Shown piece by piece: positions 29,099 through 37,440 of a stretch of DNA of 64,000 nucleotides. A program made the position numbers and the translations under genes. The stretch is taken from assembly GCF_003663825.1 (NCBI RefSeq), contig NZ_RCCC01000001.1:2178501-2242500 (forward strand), read 5' to 3'. Each line of letters begins with the position of its first letter. Positions within the stretch are counted from its first letter, which is position 1. Source of the stretch: Acidovorax sp. 106. GTDB lineage: Bacteria > Pseudomonadota > Gammaproteobacteria > Burkholderiales > Burkholderiaceae_C. A model generated the notes under the pieces. That model was not told the origin of the DNA and ran no database searches. It saw only the letters and a list, made by a program, of their open reading frames with translations.

Positions 29099-31507
29099 TC
29101 AGCCGCGATCTACCTTACGCAGACGACGGCGCAGTGCGGCACCTGCCAGGGCCAGACCCAGCAGTGCCAGCAATGAAGCGTCGCGCCCGTCAGGGTTGAC
29201 CGTGCAGCCGCCGCCGCTGTCATCACTGCCTGGGGTGGGCGTTGGCGTGGGGGGGGGTGTCGGTGCGCCGCCTGTGCCCAGCACGCCCGTGGCCGTGGCC
29301 TCCAGCGTGAAGGAGAGTTCCGCCTCACGCTGGAACGCCTCCACGGGCGTCTCTTCAGCGCGGGCACCCTTGACCAAGGCACCCAGGCTGGCGATCACGG
29401 CGGCCCCGTCGTTGTTGGCTTCCACAATCGCGTAGTACTCGCCTGCCTTGAGCTTGTCCTTGAGCGATACAGCGTATTCCCCGTCGCCCGCACGCAGGTC
29501 CGGGGCCGCGCCGTCATCGCGCATCACTAGGTTTTCCAGAACGGCCTGACCATCTTCGTTGTACACAGTGGCTCGCACCGTAGCGCCCTTGATGCGTTTG
29601 TCAGAGGCCAGCGTGGCCCGCAGGGTCGGGGCTGTGTTGACGGTGGCCAGCACGCCACCGGTGACCTCGCCATTCAGGGCCAGACGCGATGCACTGCTCA
29701 CGTCCACGCTCAGCCCATCCACCATGGCGGCGTTGCTGGTCGCCTTCAGCGTCCACACACCATTGCGGCCCGACGCCTCAGTGCCGATGGTGACCAGGAA
29801 CACGCCTTCTGCGGCGTCCAGTTCCATGTCAATGCCTGCCGGGGCATTGGCGGGGGTAAAGACGCGGCCATTGGGCGCGGTCAGGCTGAAGCTCAGCTTC
29901 TTGGCATCGGCTGGGTCAAAGTAGCTTTCGACGTCCACCGCGCCGTCCAGCGCAGCGCTGGCGATGCGGAACTGGGTGCTGAAGCTGCCATTGGCTGCGA
30001 GCGCATCCGAGCCATCCAGACGCACGGATGCGACGGCCTTGGCATGCACTTCGTTCAGTGCGCGGGTCACGTCCTTGGCGGCTTCCGCGCCGTTGCGGGC
30101 AGAGTTGTAGGCACCGCCTGTGAGCTGGGCCAGTTGCGTCAGGTTCACCGAAGCACCTGCCTTGGACTGGAGCACGGCCGTCTTGGCGCGTATGGCGCGG
30201 GCTTCTGCGCTACCCCCCGTCAAGCCCAGGGGGCTGACGGCGATGCGGGCAGTTTTGGCGGTGGACGCCGCTTCTGCAGGCACCTGGGCCTCGGAGCCGG
30301 TGAGCAGGTGCAGGGTGGCGGGGTCGCCCGCCTGGCGCGCTGCACCAATCAACTCATAGGCCTTGGTAAAGGCTGTCAGCGCGTTGAACGCGCCCGTTGT
30401 GTCGGCCTGGATGGCATCCAGTGCGGCTGTCAGAGTCTGCTTGCCTGCTGCATCCGCCGTGGTGAACGCCGCTACGGGTTCACTGCCCGTGGCGGGAGAC
30501 GCCACGATGGCGAACTGGGTGTTGGCTGCAGCCTGCCCGATCAGCGTTTTGGCTGCTTGCATCAGGTCAGCCAGGCGGGCTGCGGGCAGCGTGCGGTCCA
30601 CCACGATCACGTCGCGGAACACCGGCGCTGGTGCAAAGATCAGCTTCAGGTCTGCATCAAACCCGGTGGTGGGGCGTGTCAGGTTCAGGGTCTTTGGATC
30701 AACGCCACGGAAGGCCTCGAAGAACGTGCGTCCCTGGCCACGGGCGACTTCAGGGTCCTGCTCGGGTGGTCTGGTCAGCATCTCCCAGGCACTGCCGCCA
30801 GTGCCATCACTTTGTGTGGCCATCATGCGGGCCTGGGCGGTTTTGCGCTCAGCGGGGTTGGTGTAGTCGGCGGGGGTCGATAGCGACACGAACTCCAGGT
30901 GGTTGTTCATGGCCGTGTTCTTGGGCGTGTCTTCGCCAGAGGGGCTGCCTGGGTCGCTGGGCTTGAGGGCGGCACCGGCCTCCACATACTCGTCGTACAG
31001 GCCGTAGGTGTAGTGGCCCAGTTCGTGGTTGATCACCTTGCCCAGGGCATCCACGCTTTCAAAAGCGCCGCTGTAGGCCAGGTAGTTGTAGGAAGTCTGT
31101 CCCCGAGTGCCCCAGCCGGAGATGTTGGCCGCTGAGCGGTCGGACTTGTTGATCATCCGGATGTCGACGTTGTTGCCGAACTGTCCATTCTTGTAGATGA
31201 ACACGTTGCCCAGGCGGTGTCGGCCTTCCGTGGCGGTGAACTTGCTGCGGGCGACGGTACGGATCACCTGGGTGATGTAGGCGCGGTCCAGCAACTGTCC
31301 GGGGTTGTCCTGCTGTGTGGGCGGGCTGTCGTAGTCCCAGTCCACGTTCACCACGTAATCGATGATGTTCACATCACGCACGGCGGTGAGCGGGTGGTTG
31401 GCTGCCTGGGCGGCCATGTAAGGCTGAATGGCCAGGGTGGCAGCCAGCGCTGCGGCCACGACGCGCTTCAGTGTGGGGCGCTGCAGGCCCGGGGTCTTGC
31501 TCTTCAT
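29099..31507 (-). CDS. Secreted CLCA-like metalloprotease with VWA domain and C-terminal sorting tail
   Basis: An 802-residue exported protein. A signal peptide ends near residue 35 (MAAQAANHP). The zinc motif HELGHYTYGLYDEY at residues 161-174 gives His161, Glu162 and His165 plus an Asp-Glu pair, matching the HExxHxxxGxxDEY pattern of the CLCA family. A VWA-like domain follows (about 335-500) with a degenerate metal site (DVIVVDRT). Near 680-730, LVMRDDGAAPDLRAGDGEY resembles the CLCA beta-sandwich domain. A Thr/Pro linker leads to the tail GGGCT at 765-769, a hydrophobic helix and the cluster RRRLRK. AAGGAG precedes the ATG at 31507. The next gene on the strand is an intramembrane protease. 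Substrate unknown. Confidence 0.85.
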   Translation of the reverse strand: MKSKTPGLQRPTLKRVVAAALAATLAIQPYMAAQAANHPLTAVRDVNIIDYVVNVDWDYDSPPTQQDNPGQLLDRAYITQVIRTVARSKFTATEGRHRLGNVFIYKNGQFGNNVDIRMINKSDRSAANISGWGTRGQTSYNYLAYSGAFESVDALGKVINHELGHYTYGLYDEYVEAGAALKPSDPGSPSGEDTPKNTAMNNHLEFVSLSTPADYTNPAERKTAQARMMATQSDGTGGSAWEMLTRPPEQDPEVARGQGRTFFEAFRGVDPKTLNLTRPTTGFDADLKLIFAPAPVFRDVIVVDRTLPAARLADLMQAAKTLIGQAAANTQFAIVASPATGSEPVAAFTTADAAGKQTLTAALDAIQADTTGAFNALTAFTKAYELIGAARQAGDPATLHLLTGSEAQVPAEAASTAKTARIAVSPLGLTGGSAEARAIRAKTAVLQSKAGASVNLTQLAQLTGGAYNSARNGAEAAKDVTRALNEVHAKAVASVRLDGSDALAANGSFSTQFRIASAALDGAVDVESYFDPADAKKLSFSLTAPNGRVFTPANAPAGIDMELDAAEGVFLVTIGTEASGRNGVWTLKATSNAAMVDGLSVDVSSASRLALNGEVTGGVLATVNTAPTLRATLASDKRIKGATVRATVYNEDGQAVLENLVMRDDGAAPDLRAGDGEYAVSLKDKLKAGEYYAIVEANNDGAAVIASLGALVKGARAEETPVEAFQREAELSFTLEATATGVLGTGGAPTPPPTPTPTPGSDDSGGGCTVNPDGRDASLLALLGLALAGAALRRRLRKVDRG

Positions 31508-31857
31508 CTTCGAACTCCTTGCGGTCAATACACGGAAGGAGGGCGCTGCAGAGCAGCGTGTGTGCCAGCGCTTGGTGTCTGCGGCTGTGCTTTTTGGCAC
31601 TTTGATTTCCCTCTCCAGCGCGGAGTATCTGCAGGCAAAAAGCAAAGGCAACAAAAAATTGCGCAGGTGCACGCAAGCCCTTTTTCTGTGCTGGAACAAA
31701 GAGCCATGTCCCATGGCGAAGCGGGTTGATGCGGGCGACGCGAGGCGATGCAGGGCTATTCCATTTCCAAATCATTCCTGACTAGGCGCGAAGCCGCAGA
31801 CAGTGCTCAAGCACGGCAAGGCAAAGCAACAACGTCAGGGGTGATTTAGAAATGGAA
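31508..31857. other. 350-bp non-coding gap upstream of the CLCA-like gene
   Basis: No convincing gene is seen here. The upstream half (31758-31857) is a 101-bp inverted-repeat element described separately. The rest holds the 5' region of the CLCA-like gene, which is on the minus strand. It contains an A/T-rich patch at 31651-31663 that could be part of a promoter, but no hexamer pair is convincing. The open frame of the CLCA-like gene extends into this gap but lacks protein character there. Confidence 0.6.
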
Positions 31858-31858
31858 T
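31758..31858. repeat. 101-bp element bounded by 25-base inverted repeats
   Basis: The left arm 31758-31782 (ATTCCATTTCCAAATCATTC then CTGAC) and right arm 31834-31858 (GTCAGGGGTGATTTAGAAAT then GGAAT) are inverted copies matching at 22 of 25 positions. The 51 bases between are unrelated. The right arm reaches the LysR stop codon. It resembles a miniature transposable element or the remains of an insertion sequence. Confidence 0.6.
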
Positions 31859-32760
31859 TAGAGGGTGCCCTTGAGCCACTGCGCAAAGGCTGAACATTCC
31901 CAGCGCTCCATGGCGCCGGCGCGCCAGCACAGGTAGTGGGCGTGGGGGCTGTGGGCTTCGATGGGAAACAGTCGCACCAGCGTGCCATGCTCCAGCCAGG
32001 GCGCGCCCAGTTTCAGGCGCACCAGGGCCACGCCCATGCCGGCTGCGGCGGCATCGCACATCAGTCCAATGTCGTTGAATTGCGAGCCCTCGTTGGGCTC
32101 GGCCCAGTCAAGCTGGCTCACGGCAAACCAGGTGCGCCAGGGCTCCAAGGGACTGCGCAGCAGGGGCAGGCCTTCCAGGTCTTCTGGGCGTTCAAACGGG
32201 CCGTGTTCGCGCACGAATGCGGGGGATGCCAAAGGTGTCACCACATCCCTCGCCAGCTCGACATGCTCCACATCGGCGTAGTGGCCGGGGCCAAAGCGCA
32301 CCATCAGGTCGGCATCCTCGGCCACCACATCCAGCAGCGGTATGGACACCTGCAGGGCCAGGTCGATTTCCGGGTAGGCCTCGGTGAATTGGCGCAGGCG
32401 TGGGATGAGGATGGTGCGCGCAAACGTGGGCGTGACGGCCAGCTTCAGGCGCCTGCGCCCTGGCGCAGTGGCTTCCCCCGGAAAGCGCGCCAGCGCCCCC
32501 AGCCCTTCGCGCACATGGGCCAGGTAGGCACTGCCCTCGGTAGTGAGCGAAAAATCCGCCCGCCCAAACAGCCGCACACCCAGGATCTGCTCCAGTTGCT
32601 TGACGCGGTGGCTCACGGCGCTGGGCGTAACACACAGCTCGTCGGCGGTCTGCGTCACGCTGCGCAGCCTAGCCAGGGCCTCAAACGTCAGCAGGCACTG
32701 GATGGGGGGAATGCGCCTTGCGGCGCTGCTGAGCAAGGAGGCCGCAGCGGTGGTCGCCAC
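31858..32760 (-). CDS. LysR-family transcriptional regulator (GcvA-like)
   Basis: A 300-residue regulator. The N-terminal winged helix-turn-helix (about residues 18-76) has LLTFEALARLRSVTQTADEL and TPSAVSHRVKQLEQILGVRLFGR, the form typical of the GcvA subgroup. A periplasmic-binding-protein-like effector domain follows (about 100-298). The only start in position is a GTG at 32760, 30 bp behind purU, so it may be read through from purU. Both genes touch one-carbon/glycine metabolism if the GcvA resemblance holds (GcvA controls the glycine cleavage system), but the true target is unknown. Its stop codon lies inside the right arm of the inverted-repeat element. Confidence 0.88.
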   Translation of the reverse strand: MATTAAASLLSSAARRIPPIQCLLTFEALARLRSVTQTADELCVTPSAVSHRVKQLEQILGVRLFGRADFSLTTEGSAYLAHVREGLGALARFPGEATAPGRRRLKLAVTPTFARTILIPRLRQFTEAYPEIDLALQVSIPLLDVVAEDADLMVRFGPGHYADVEHVELARDVVTPLASPAFVREHGPFERPEDLEGLPLLRSPLEPWRTWFAVSQLDWAEPNEGSQFNDIGLMCDAAAAGMGVALVRLKLGAPWLEHGTLVRLFPIEAHSPHAHYLCWRAGAMERWECSAFAQWLKGTL

Positions 32761-32790
32761 TTCAATGCACCCATCAAGCCCGCAAAGGCT

Positions 32791-33639
32791 TTATCGGAAC
32801 ACCACCGTCTTGTGGCCGTTGAGCAGCACGCGGTGCTCGCTGTGCCACTTGACGGCGCGGGCCAGCACCTGGCTTTCGGTGTCACGGCCGCGCGATGTGA
32901 GGTCTTCCACGGTGTCGGTGTGGTCGGCGCGGGCCACGTCCTGCTCGATGATGGGGCCTTCGTCCAGGTCGGCCGTCACATAGTGGGCCGTGGCGCCAAT
33001 CAGCTTCACCCCCCGGTCATGGGCCTGGTAGTAAGGCTTGGCACCCTTGAAGCTGGGCAGGAAGCTGTGGTGGATGTTGATGGCACGGCCTGCCAGTTTG
33101 CGGCACAGGTCGTCGCTGAGCACCTGCATGTAGCGCGCCAGCACCACCAGCTCAGCGCCTTCGGCTTCGATGATCTCGAACTGCTTGGCTTCAGCCTGGG
33201 CCTTGGTGGCCGCAGTGACGGGGATGTGGTGGAACGGCACGTTGTAGCTGGCCGCCAATTGATAGAACTCGCGGTGGTTGCTGATGATGGCGCGGATGTC
33301 CACGGGCAGCAGGCCGGACTTCCAGCGGAACAGCAGGTCGTTCAGGCAATGGCCTTCTTTGCTGACCAGCAGCACGGTCTTCATGGGCTCGGCCGTGGTG
33401 TGCAGGCTCCAGCGCATCTCGAAGGGCTCGGCAAAGGTGGCCAGGCGCGCCTTCAGTGTGGCGTGGTCATGCTGGTCGCAGGCGAACTGCACGCGCATGA
33501 AAAACAGGCCCGTGGCGTTGTCGTTGTACTGGGCGGCTTCTTCAATGTTGCCGCCGTGCTCCATCAGAAAACCGGAGACAGCATGCACCAGCCCCAGTCG
33601 GTCGGGGCAAGACAGGGTGAGGATATAGGCTTGGGTCAT
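32791..33639 (-). CDS. purU: Formyltetrahydrofolate deformylase
   Basis: PurU, 282 residues, hydrolyses 10-formyltetrahydrofolate to formate and tetrahydrofolate, balancing one-carbon units and supplying formate for PurT. An N-terminal ACT domain (about residues 5-80, LTLSCPDRLGLVHAVSGFL) is followed by the formyltransferase-type catalytic domain with LARYMQVLS, NIHHSFLPSFKGAKPY and GATAHYVTADLDEGPIIEQD, which contain the Asn-His-Asp active-site residues. The ATG at 33639 gives the standard length; the open frame beyond it is antisense to nothing meaningful and was dropped. A LysR gene follows at 30 bp. Confidence 0.96.
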   Translation of the reverse strand: MTQAYILTLSCPDRLGLVHAVSGFLMEHGGNIEEAAQYNDNATGLFFMRVQFACDQHDHATLKARLATFAEPFEMRWSLHTTAEPMKTVLLVSKEGHCLNDLLFRWKSGLLPVDIRAIISNHREFYQLAASYNVPFHHIPVTAATKAQAEAKQFEIIEAEGAELVVLARYMQVLSDDLCRKLAGRAINIHHSFLPSFKGAKPYYQAHDRGVKLIGATAHYVTADLDEGPIIEQDVARADHTDTVEDLTSRGRDTESQVLARAVKWHSEHRVLLNGHKTVVFR

Positions 33640-33731
33640 AGGCGCCACATTGTCGCAGCACCGGCGGTGGCTTGGCGCTGCGGGGCTACTTTGGCGGGCT
33701 CTTTGGCCTGTGTTTGGATGCCAAGGTGGCG

Positions 33732-34673
33732 TTATTCCAGCTGCTTGCGCAGCGCCTCGCAGTGGTCGGGCGCATCCCGCCAGGGTGAGGTCCAGACCAG
33801 GTCTGCGTCTGCCGGGACGAGGCGGCCCACGGCGTCGGCCGTGGCTTGTTGGCTGTGGGAGGGCTGGGCCTCTTGGGTTTCGCGGGACGCTCCTTTGGGC
33901 GCGGGGGCTTTTTGCTGCAGCGCCACCACGATGCGAACGGTCAGGTCTTTGGGCAAATGAACCGGCACCCCAGCGGTGCGCAGCGTGTGGCCTGCGCCAG
34001 TGATCAGCAAGGCGGTGGTACCTGGGCTGCGTTGGGCTTCTGCCAGGGTCTGGGCCATGGCCTTGTCGCGCGCGATCTGGATGCGTGCCATGCCCGGCAC
34101 CTGGGCTTGCGCCAGCAAGTGGCAGTGCCCCTCGCGGATGGCTTCGCGCTGCCGCTCCAGGGCCTCGGGGCGCAGGGCCTGGTCCAGGCCCTGGTCGCGC
34201 ATGGCGCTGCGGGCCTGGCTGCGGGGCAGGTTGCCCCCCAGCACGGGCACTCCGGCGCGCACGGCTTCCATGATGGCGGGGCTGTACTGCGCCCAGGGCC
34301 AAGCCGCCTCTTGCCACTGCAGGGCGCTTTGCACCTGGGCGGGGGTGGCTGACGTGGGCAGTGCGGCCGTGCTGGTGCCGCGCTCGGCCATTTCCAGCAC
34401 CACCGCGCCCAGCTGGTTGCGGATGGCCAGCCATTTCACGGCTTCGTGCTGCATGCGCTGGTGCTCCGGGTCGTCGTGCTGCTCACCCAGGAGCAGCACA
34501 TCGGCGGGCAGCACGGTGCGCAGCACCAGGGGCCATTGCGTGCCGGTGGCGCTGGGGGGGCGGTGGGCGCAGCCGGCCAAACTGGCACCTATCACCACGG
34601 CACCCAGGGCGCGGCGCAGCAGAGGGAGGGCGGACGAAGAATGGGGGCGTGAGCGGGAAAACAGTGAACGCAT
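33732..34673 (-). CDS. ChaN-family lipoprotein
   Basis: About 313 residues from the ATG at 34673. A signal peptide with lipobox SLAGC (Cys35) marks it as a lipoprotein. The ChaN (DUF399) pattern is clear: VLLLGEQHDDPEHQRMQHEAV near residue 60, then VVLEMAERGTS, and LLITGAGHTLRTAGVPVHL. ChaN in Campylobacter and relatives binds haem and may help iron uptake; that role is not proved here. The C-terminal 60 residues are low-complexity and variable. A TTG two codons earlier is an alternative start. It diverges from narX across a 71-bp region carrying an FNR-like site. Confidence 0.85.
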   Translation of the reverse strand: MRSLFSRSRPHSSSALPLLRRALGAVVIGASLAGCAHRPPSATGTQWPLVLRTVLPADVLLLGEQHDDPEHQRMQHEAVKWLAIRNQLGAVVLEMAERGTSTAALPTSATPAQVQSALQWQEAAWPWAQYSPAIMEAVRAGVPVLGGNLPRSQARSAMRDQGLDQALRPEALERQREAIREGHCHLLAQAQVPGMARIQIARDKAMAQTLAEAQRSPGTTALLITGAGHTLRTAGVPVHLPKDLTVRIVVALQQKAPAPKGASRETQEAQPSHSQQATADAVGRLVPADADLVWTSPWRDAPDHCEALRKQLE

Positions 34674-34695
34674 GCGCAAATGCTACGCGGTTGTT

Positions 34696-34713
34696 TCTTG
34701 ACTTGGGTCAAGA
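34696..34713. promoter_or_regulatory. Perfect palindrome resembling an FNR/ANR site before narX
   Basis: TCTTGACTTGGGTCAAGA is an 18-base palindrome with 7-base arms. Its core TTGAC-N4-GTCAA differs from the FNR consensus TTGAT-N4-ATCAA at one symmetric position per arm. The centre lies 40 bp before the narX ATG. A possible -10 TACACT is at 34733-34738. The site could serve narX, chaN, or both. Confidence 0.55.
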
Positions 34714-34744
34714 GTCCCCAAGGGGGCATGCTTACACTGCGGCG

Positions 34745-36685
34745 ATGCGAACCTCTCCATCCTTGACCGCAAAGCTGCTGGCGCTGGGGGCCGGCTTCTT
34801 GTTGGTGGCCCTGGGCTCCATAGGCCTCACCCTGTGGGTGACCTGGAAACTGGAGGGCGGTGCCGCCGCAGTGAACGAGGCGGGGCGCCTGCGCATGAAC
34901 ATGCTGCGCATGGTGCTGGTGCTGCAGACGGAACCCGTGCAAGCCGTGCAACAGCGCGCCAAAGAGTTTGACGCCAGCCTGGAGCTGCTGCGCACCGGTG
35001 ACCCGGCCCGCCCTTTGTTTGTGCCCTGGGGCGACGAGACGCGCCCCAGGTTTGAGGCCATCCGCACGGAATGGACCAGCCTGCACCGCCAGTGGACGCA
35101 GGAGCCCCGCCCGGACCGGGTGCAGGCGCTGGCGCAGGCCGACCACTTTGTGGCACAGGTGGACCAGTTTGTGGAGACCATCGAGGTACAAATTTCAGGG
35201 TGGACGGCTGCTCTGCATTTGTTTCAGCTGTGCATGATGGCACTGGCGATAGCGGCGGCCGTGACCTTCATGGCGGTGAGTTACCTGCTGGTGATCAACC
35301 CGGTAGCACGGCTGCAAAATGCCCAGGCCCGCTTGCGCCAGGGGGATCTGGGCGCGCGACTACCCATCGAGTCCGATGACGAATTCGGCCAGCTGTCTGC
35401 GGGGTTCAACCTCATGGCCCACGCGCTGCAGGCCTCGCACGAGGGGCTGGAGCAAAAAGTGCAAGAAAAGACGGCCAGCATTGCCGTGCAAAACCAGCGG
35501 CTGGCCGCGTTGTACGAGGTCAGCGCACTGGCCTCGGATGCTGGCAGCCTGCAGGCGTTGGCCAACGGCTTTGTGCGCCAGATCCGGCGCGTGGCCGGGG
35601 CCGATGCGGTGGCCGTGCGCTGGTCGGACGAAGCCAACGAGCGCTATGTGCTGCTGGCCAACGATGGGCTGCCCAAAGCCATGGCCGAGCAAGAGCATTG
35701 CCTGCACACCGGCGCTTGCCACTGCGGCCAGCCACAGGAAAAAGCGCGCACCCGCGTCATCCCCATCACACCCACATCGGCCGTCGCTTTGCCCCACTGC
35801 CGCGAGGCCGGGTTTGAGACCATGGTCACCATCCCCGTGCAAATGCAGCAGCGCGTGCTGGGCGAGGTGGACCTGTTCTTTCGCTCCCCGGTGGTGCTGA
35901 ACGACGAGCTGCGCGAGTTGCTGGAGGCCATGACGCGCCACCTGGCCAGCGCCATGGAAGGCCTGCGTGCCACGGCCCTGGAGCGCGAGGCCGCTGTGGC
36001 GCAAGAGCGCAGCATGATTGCGCGCGAACTGCACGACTCCATCGCCCAGTCGCTGGCTTTCCTGAAAATACAGACCCAGCTGCTGCGCGATGCGGTGACC
36101 AAGGGCGACACCACCAAGCGCGATCGCAGCATTGACGAGCTGGATGTGGGCGTGCGCGAGTGCTACAGCGACGTGCGTGAGCTGCTGGTGCACTTTCGCA
36201 CCCGCACCAGCGAGGAGGACATTGAAACCGCGCTGCGTGCCACGCTGTCCAAGTTTGAGCACCAGACGGGCATGGCTGCCACGCTCGCCATGTCGGGCCA
36301 CGGCCTGCCGCTGCCGCCCGATGTGCAGATCCAGGTGCTGCACATGGTGCAGGAAGCCTTGTCCAACGTGCGCAAGCATGCCAACGCCAGCCGGGTGGCA
36401 TTGCGCGTGGAGCGCCACCCCCGCTGGCGCTTTGAAGTGCAGGACGACGGCATCGGCTTTGAAGCCGCGCAGGTGCCGCCCGATTCGGTGCATGTGGGGT
36501 TGGGCATCATGCGCGAGCGCGCACAGCGCATCGGTGCCGTGGTGCAAGTACATTCACAGGCTGGCCAGGGCACGCGCGTGTGCATTGAGCTGCCCAGCAG
36601 CCCGCGCCCACCCGCCCCAGTGGCGACGCCTGCCCCGGCATTGGTGCCCGCTGCGCCCGCTGTACACCAGGAGCTTTTGACGTGA
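34745..36685 (+). CDS. narX: Nitrate/nitrite sensor histidine kinase NarX
   Basis: A 646-residue sensor kinase. Two membrane helices (about residues 8-32 and 160-182) flank a periplasmic domain opening with AVNEAGRLRMNMLRMVLVL, which matches the nitrate-binding P-box of NarX. A HAMP domain (VINPVARLQNAQARLRQGDL), a coiled coil and a GAF-like region follow, with cysteines at 319, 325, 327 and 352. The kinase is of the HisKA_3 type: His430 in ARELHDSIAQSLAFLKIQ, and the ATPase part has QEALSNVRKHANAS and DDGIGFE. A Pro/Ala-rich tail ends the protein. The ATG follows the FNR-like site closely, with no ribosome-binding site at the proper distance. The stop overlaps narL (GTGA). Confidence 0.92.
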   Translation: MRTSPSLTAKLLALGAGFLLVALGSIGLTLWVTWKLEGGAAAVNEAGRLRMNMLRMVLVLQTEPVQAVQQRAKEFDASLELLRTGDPARPLFVPWGDETRPRFEAIRTEWTSLHRQWTQEPRPDRVQALAQADHFVAQVDQFVETIEVQISGWTAALHLFQLCMMALAIAAAVTFMAVSYLLVINPVARLQNAQARLRQGDLGARLPIESDDEFGQLSAGFNLMAHALQASHEGLEQKVQEKTASIAVQNQRLAALYEVSALASDAGSLQALANGFVRQIRRVAGADAVAVRWSDEANERYVLLANDGLPKAMAEQEHCLHTGACHCGQPQEKARTRVIPITPTSAVALPHCREAGFETMVTIPVQMQQRVLGEVDLFFRSPVVLNDELRELLEAMTRHLASAMEGLRATALEREAAVAQERSMIARELHDSIAQSLAFLKIQTQLLRDAVTKGDTTKRDRSIDELDVGVRECYSDVRELLVHFRTRTSEEDIETALRATLSKFEHQTGMAATLAMSGHGLPLPPDVQIQVLHMVQEALSNVRKHANASRVALRVERHPRWRFEVQDDGIGFEAAQVPPDSVHVGLGIMRERAQRIGAVVQVHSQAGQGTRVCIELPSSPRPPAPVATPAPALVPAAPAVHQELLT

Positions 36686-37398
36686 CCCTTGCCGCTGCTG
36701 ACCGCCCCTTGACCCTGTTTGTGGTGGACGATCACACCCTGTTTCGCCGGGGCCTGATTGCCTTGTTGGGGCAGGATGCGGGGCTGGAGGTGGTGGGGGA
36801 AGCGGGCGATGCGGCCGAAGCCCTGCGCCTGGTGCCGCGCCTGCAGCCCGACGTGATCCTGCTGGACAACCACCTGCCTGGCGTGATGGGCGTGGACGCC
36901 ATTCGCGGCCTGCGCGAGGTGTCCCCGCACTCGCGGGTGCTCATGCTCACTGTCAGCGAGGATTCGCAGGACCTCGCCACCGCCCTGCGCAATGGCGCGC
37001 AAGGCTATCTGCTCAAGACCATCGATGGCGACCTGCTGGCGCAGGCCATCCGCCGCGCAGCGCGCGGTGAGCCCGTGGTCAGCCCCGAACTCATGGGCAA
37101 GCTGGTTGCTGCCTTTCAGGCCCAGGGCGCTCCTGTGATGGATGCGGCGCCGCGCACCGCCGTGACTGAAGCGCCGCCGGCTGTCGGCGAGGAGACTGGT
37201 TCGCCCTTGTCCCCCCGCGAGGAGGATGTTCTGCGTGAAATCGCCCGCGGCCTGAGCAACAAGGAAATTGCCCGCGCCCTCGACATCGCCGAGACCACGG
37301 TCAAGATCCATGTGCAACACATCCTGCGCAAGCTGGGGTTGACCTCACGCGTGCAGGCAGCGGTGTATGCCTCAGACCGGCAGCGTGCCGACTACTGA
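36682..37398 (+). CDS. narL: Nitrate/nitrite response regulator NarL
   Basis: A 238-residue regulator. The receiver domain has Asp16-Asp17, the phosphoacceptor Asp62 in VILLDNHLPG, and the lysine in GYLLKTIDG. The LuxR-type helix-turn-helix (about 172-235) shows SPREEDVLREIARGLSNKEI and TTVKIHVQHILRKLG. A 25-residue alanine/proline linker joins the two. The GTG start at 36682 overlaps the narX stop and is preceded by AGGAG. The pair narX-narL and the nitrate reductase operon downstream make the assignment firm. A hairpin with a T-rich tail follows the stop. Confidence 0.94.
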   Translation: MTLAAADRPLTLFVVDDHTLFRRGLIALLGQDAGLEVVGEAGDAAEALRLVPRLQPDVILLDNHLPGVMGVDAIRGLREVSPHSRVLMLTVSEDSQDLATALRNGAQGYLLKTIDGDLLAQAIRRAARGEPVVSPELMGKLVAAFQAQGAPVMDAAPRTAVTEAPPAVGEETGSPLSPREEDVLREIARGLSNKEIARALDIAETTVKIHVQHILRKLGLTSRVQAAVYASDRQRADY

Positions 37399-37410
37399 AA
37401 ATAGGTTCTG

Positions 37411-37436
37411 AGGCCTGCGCTCCAGGCCTTGTTTTG
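37411..37436 (+). terminator. Terminator-like hairpin after narL
   Basis: AGGCCTG (37411-37417) pairs with CAGGCCT (37423-37429) and is followed by TGTTTTG. The T-run is interrupted, so efficiency is uncertain. Confidence 0.6.
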
Positions 37437-37440
37437 TTTG

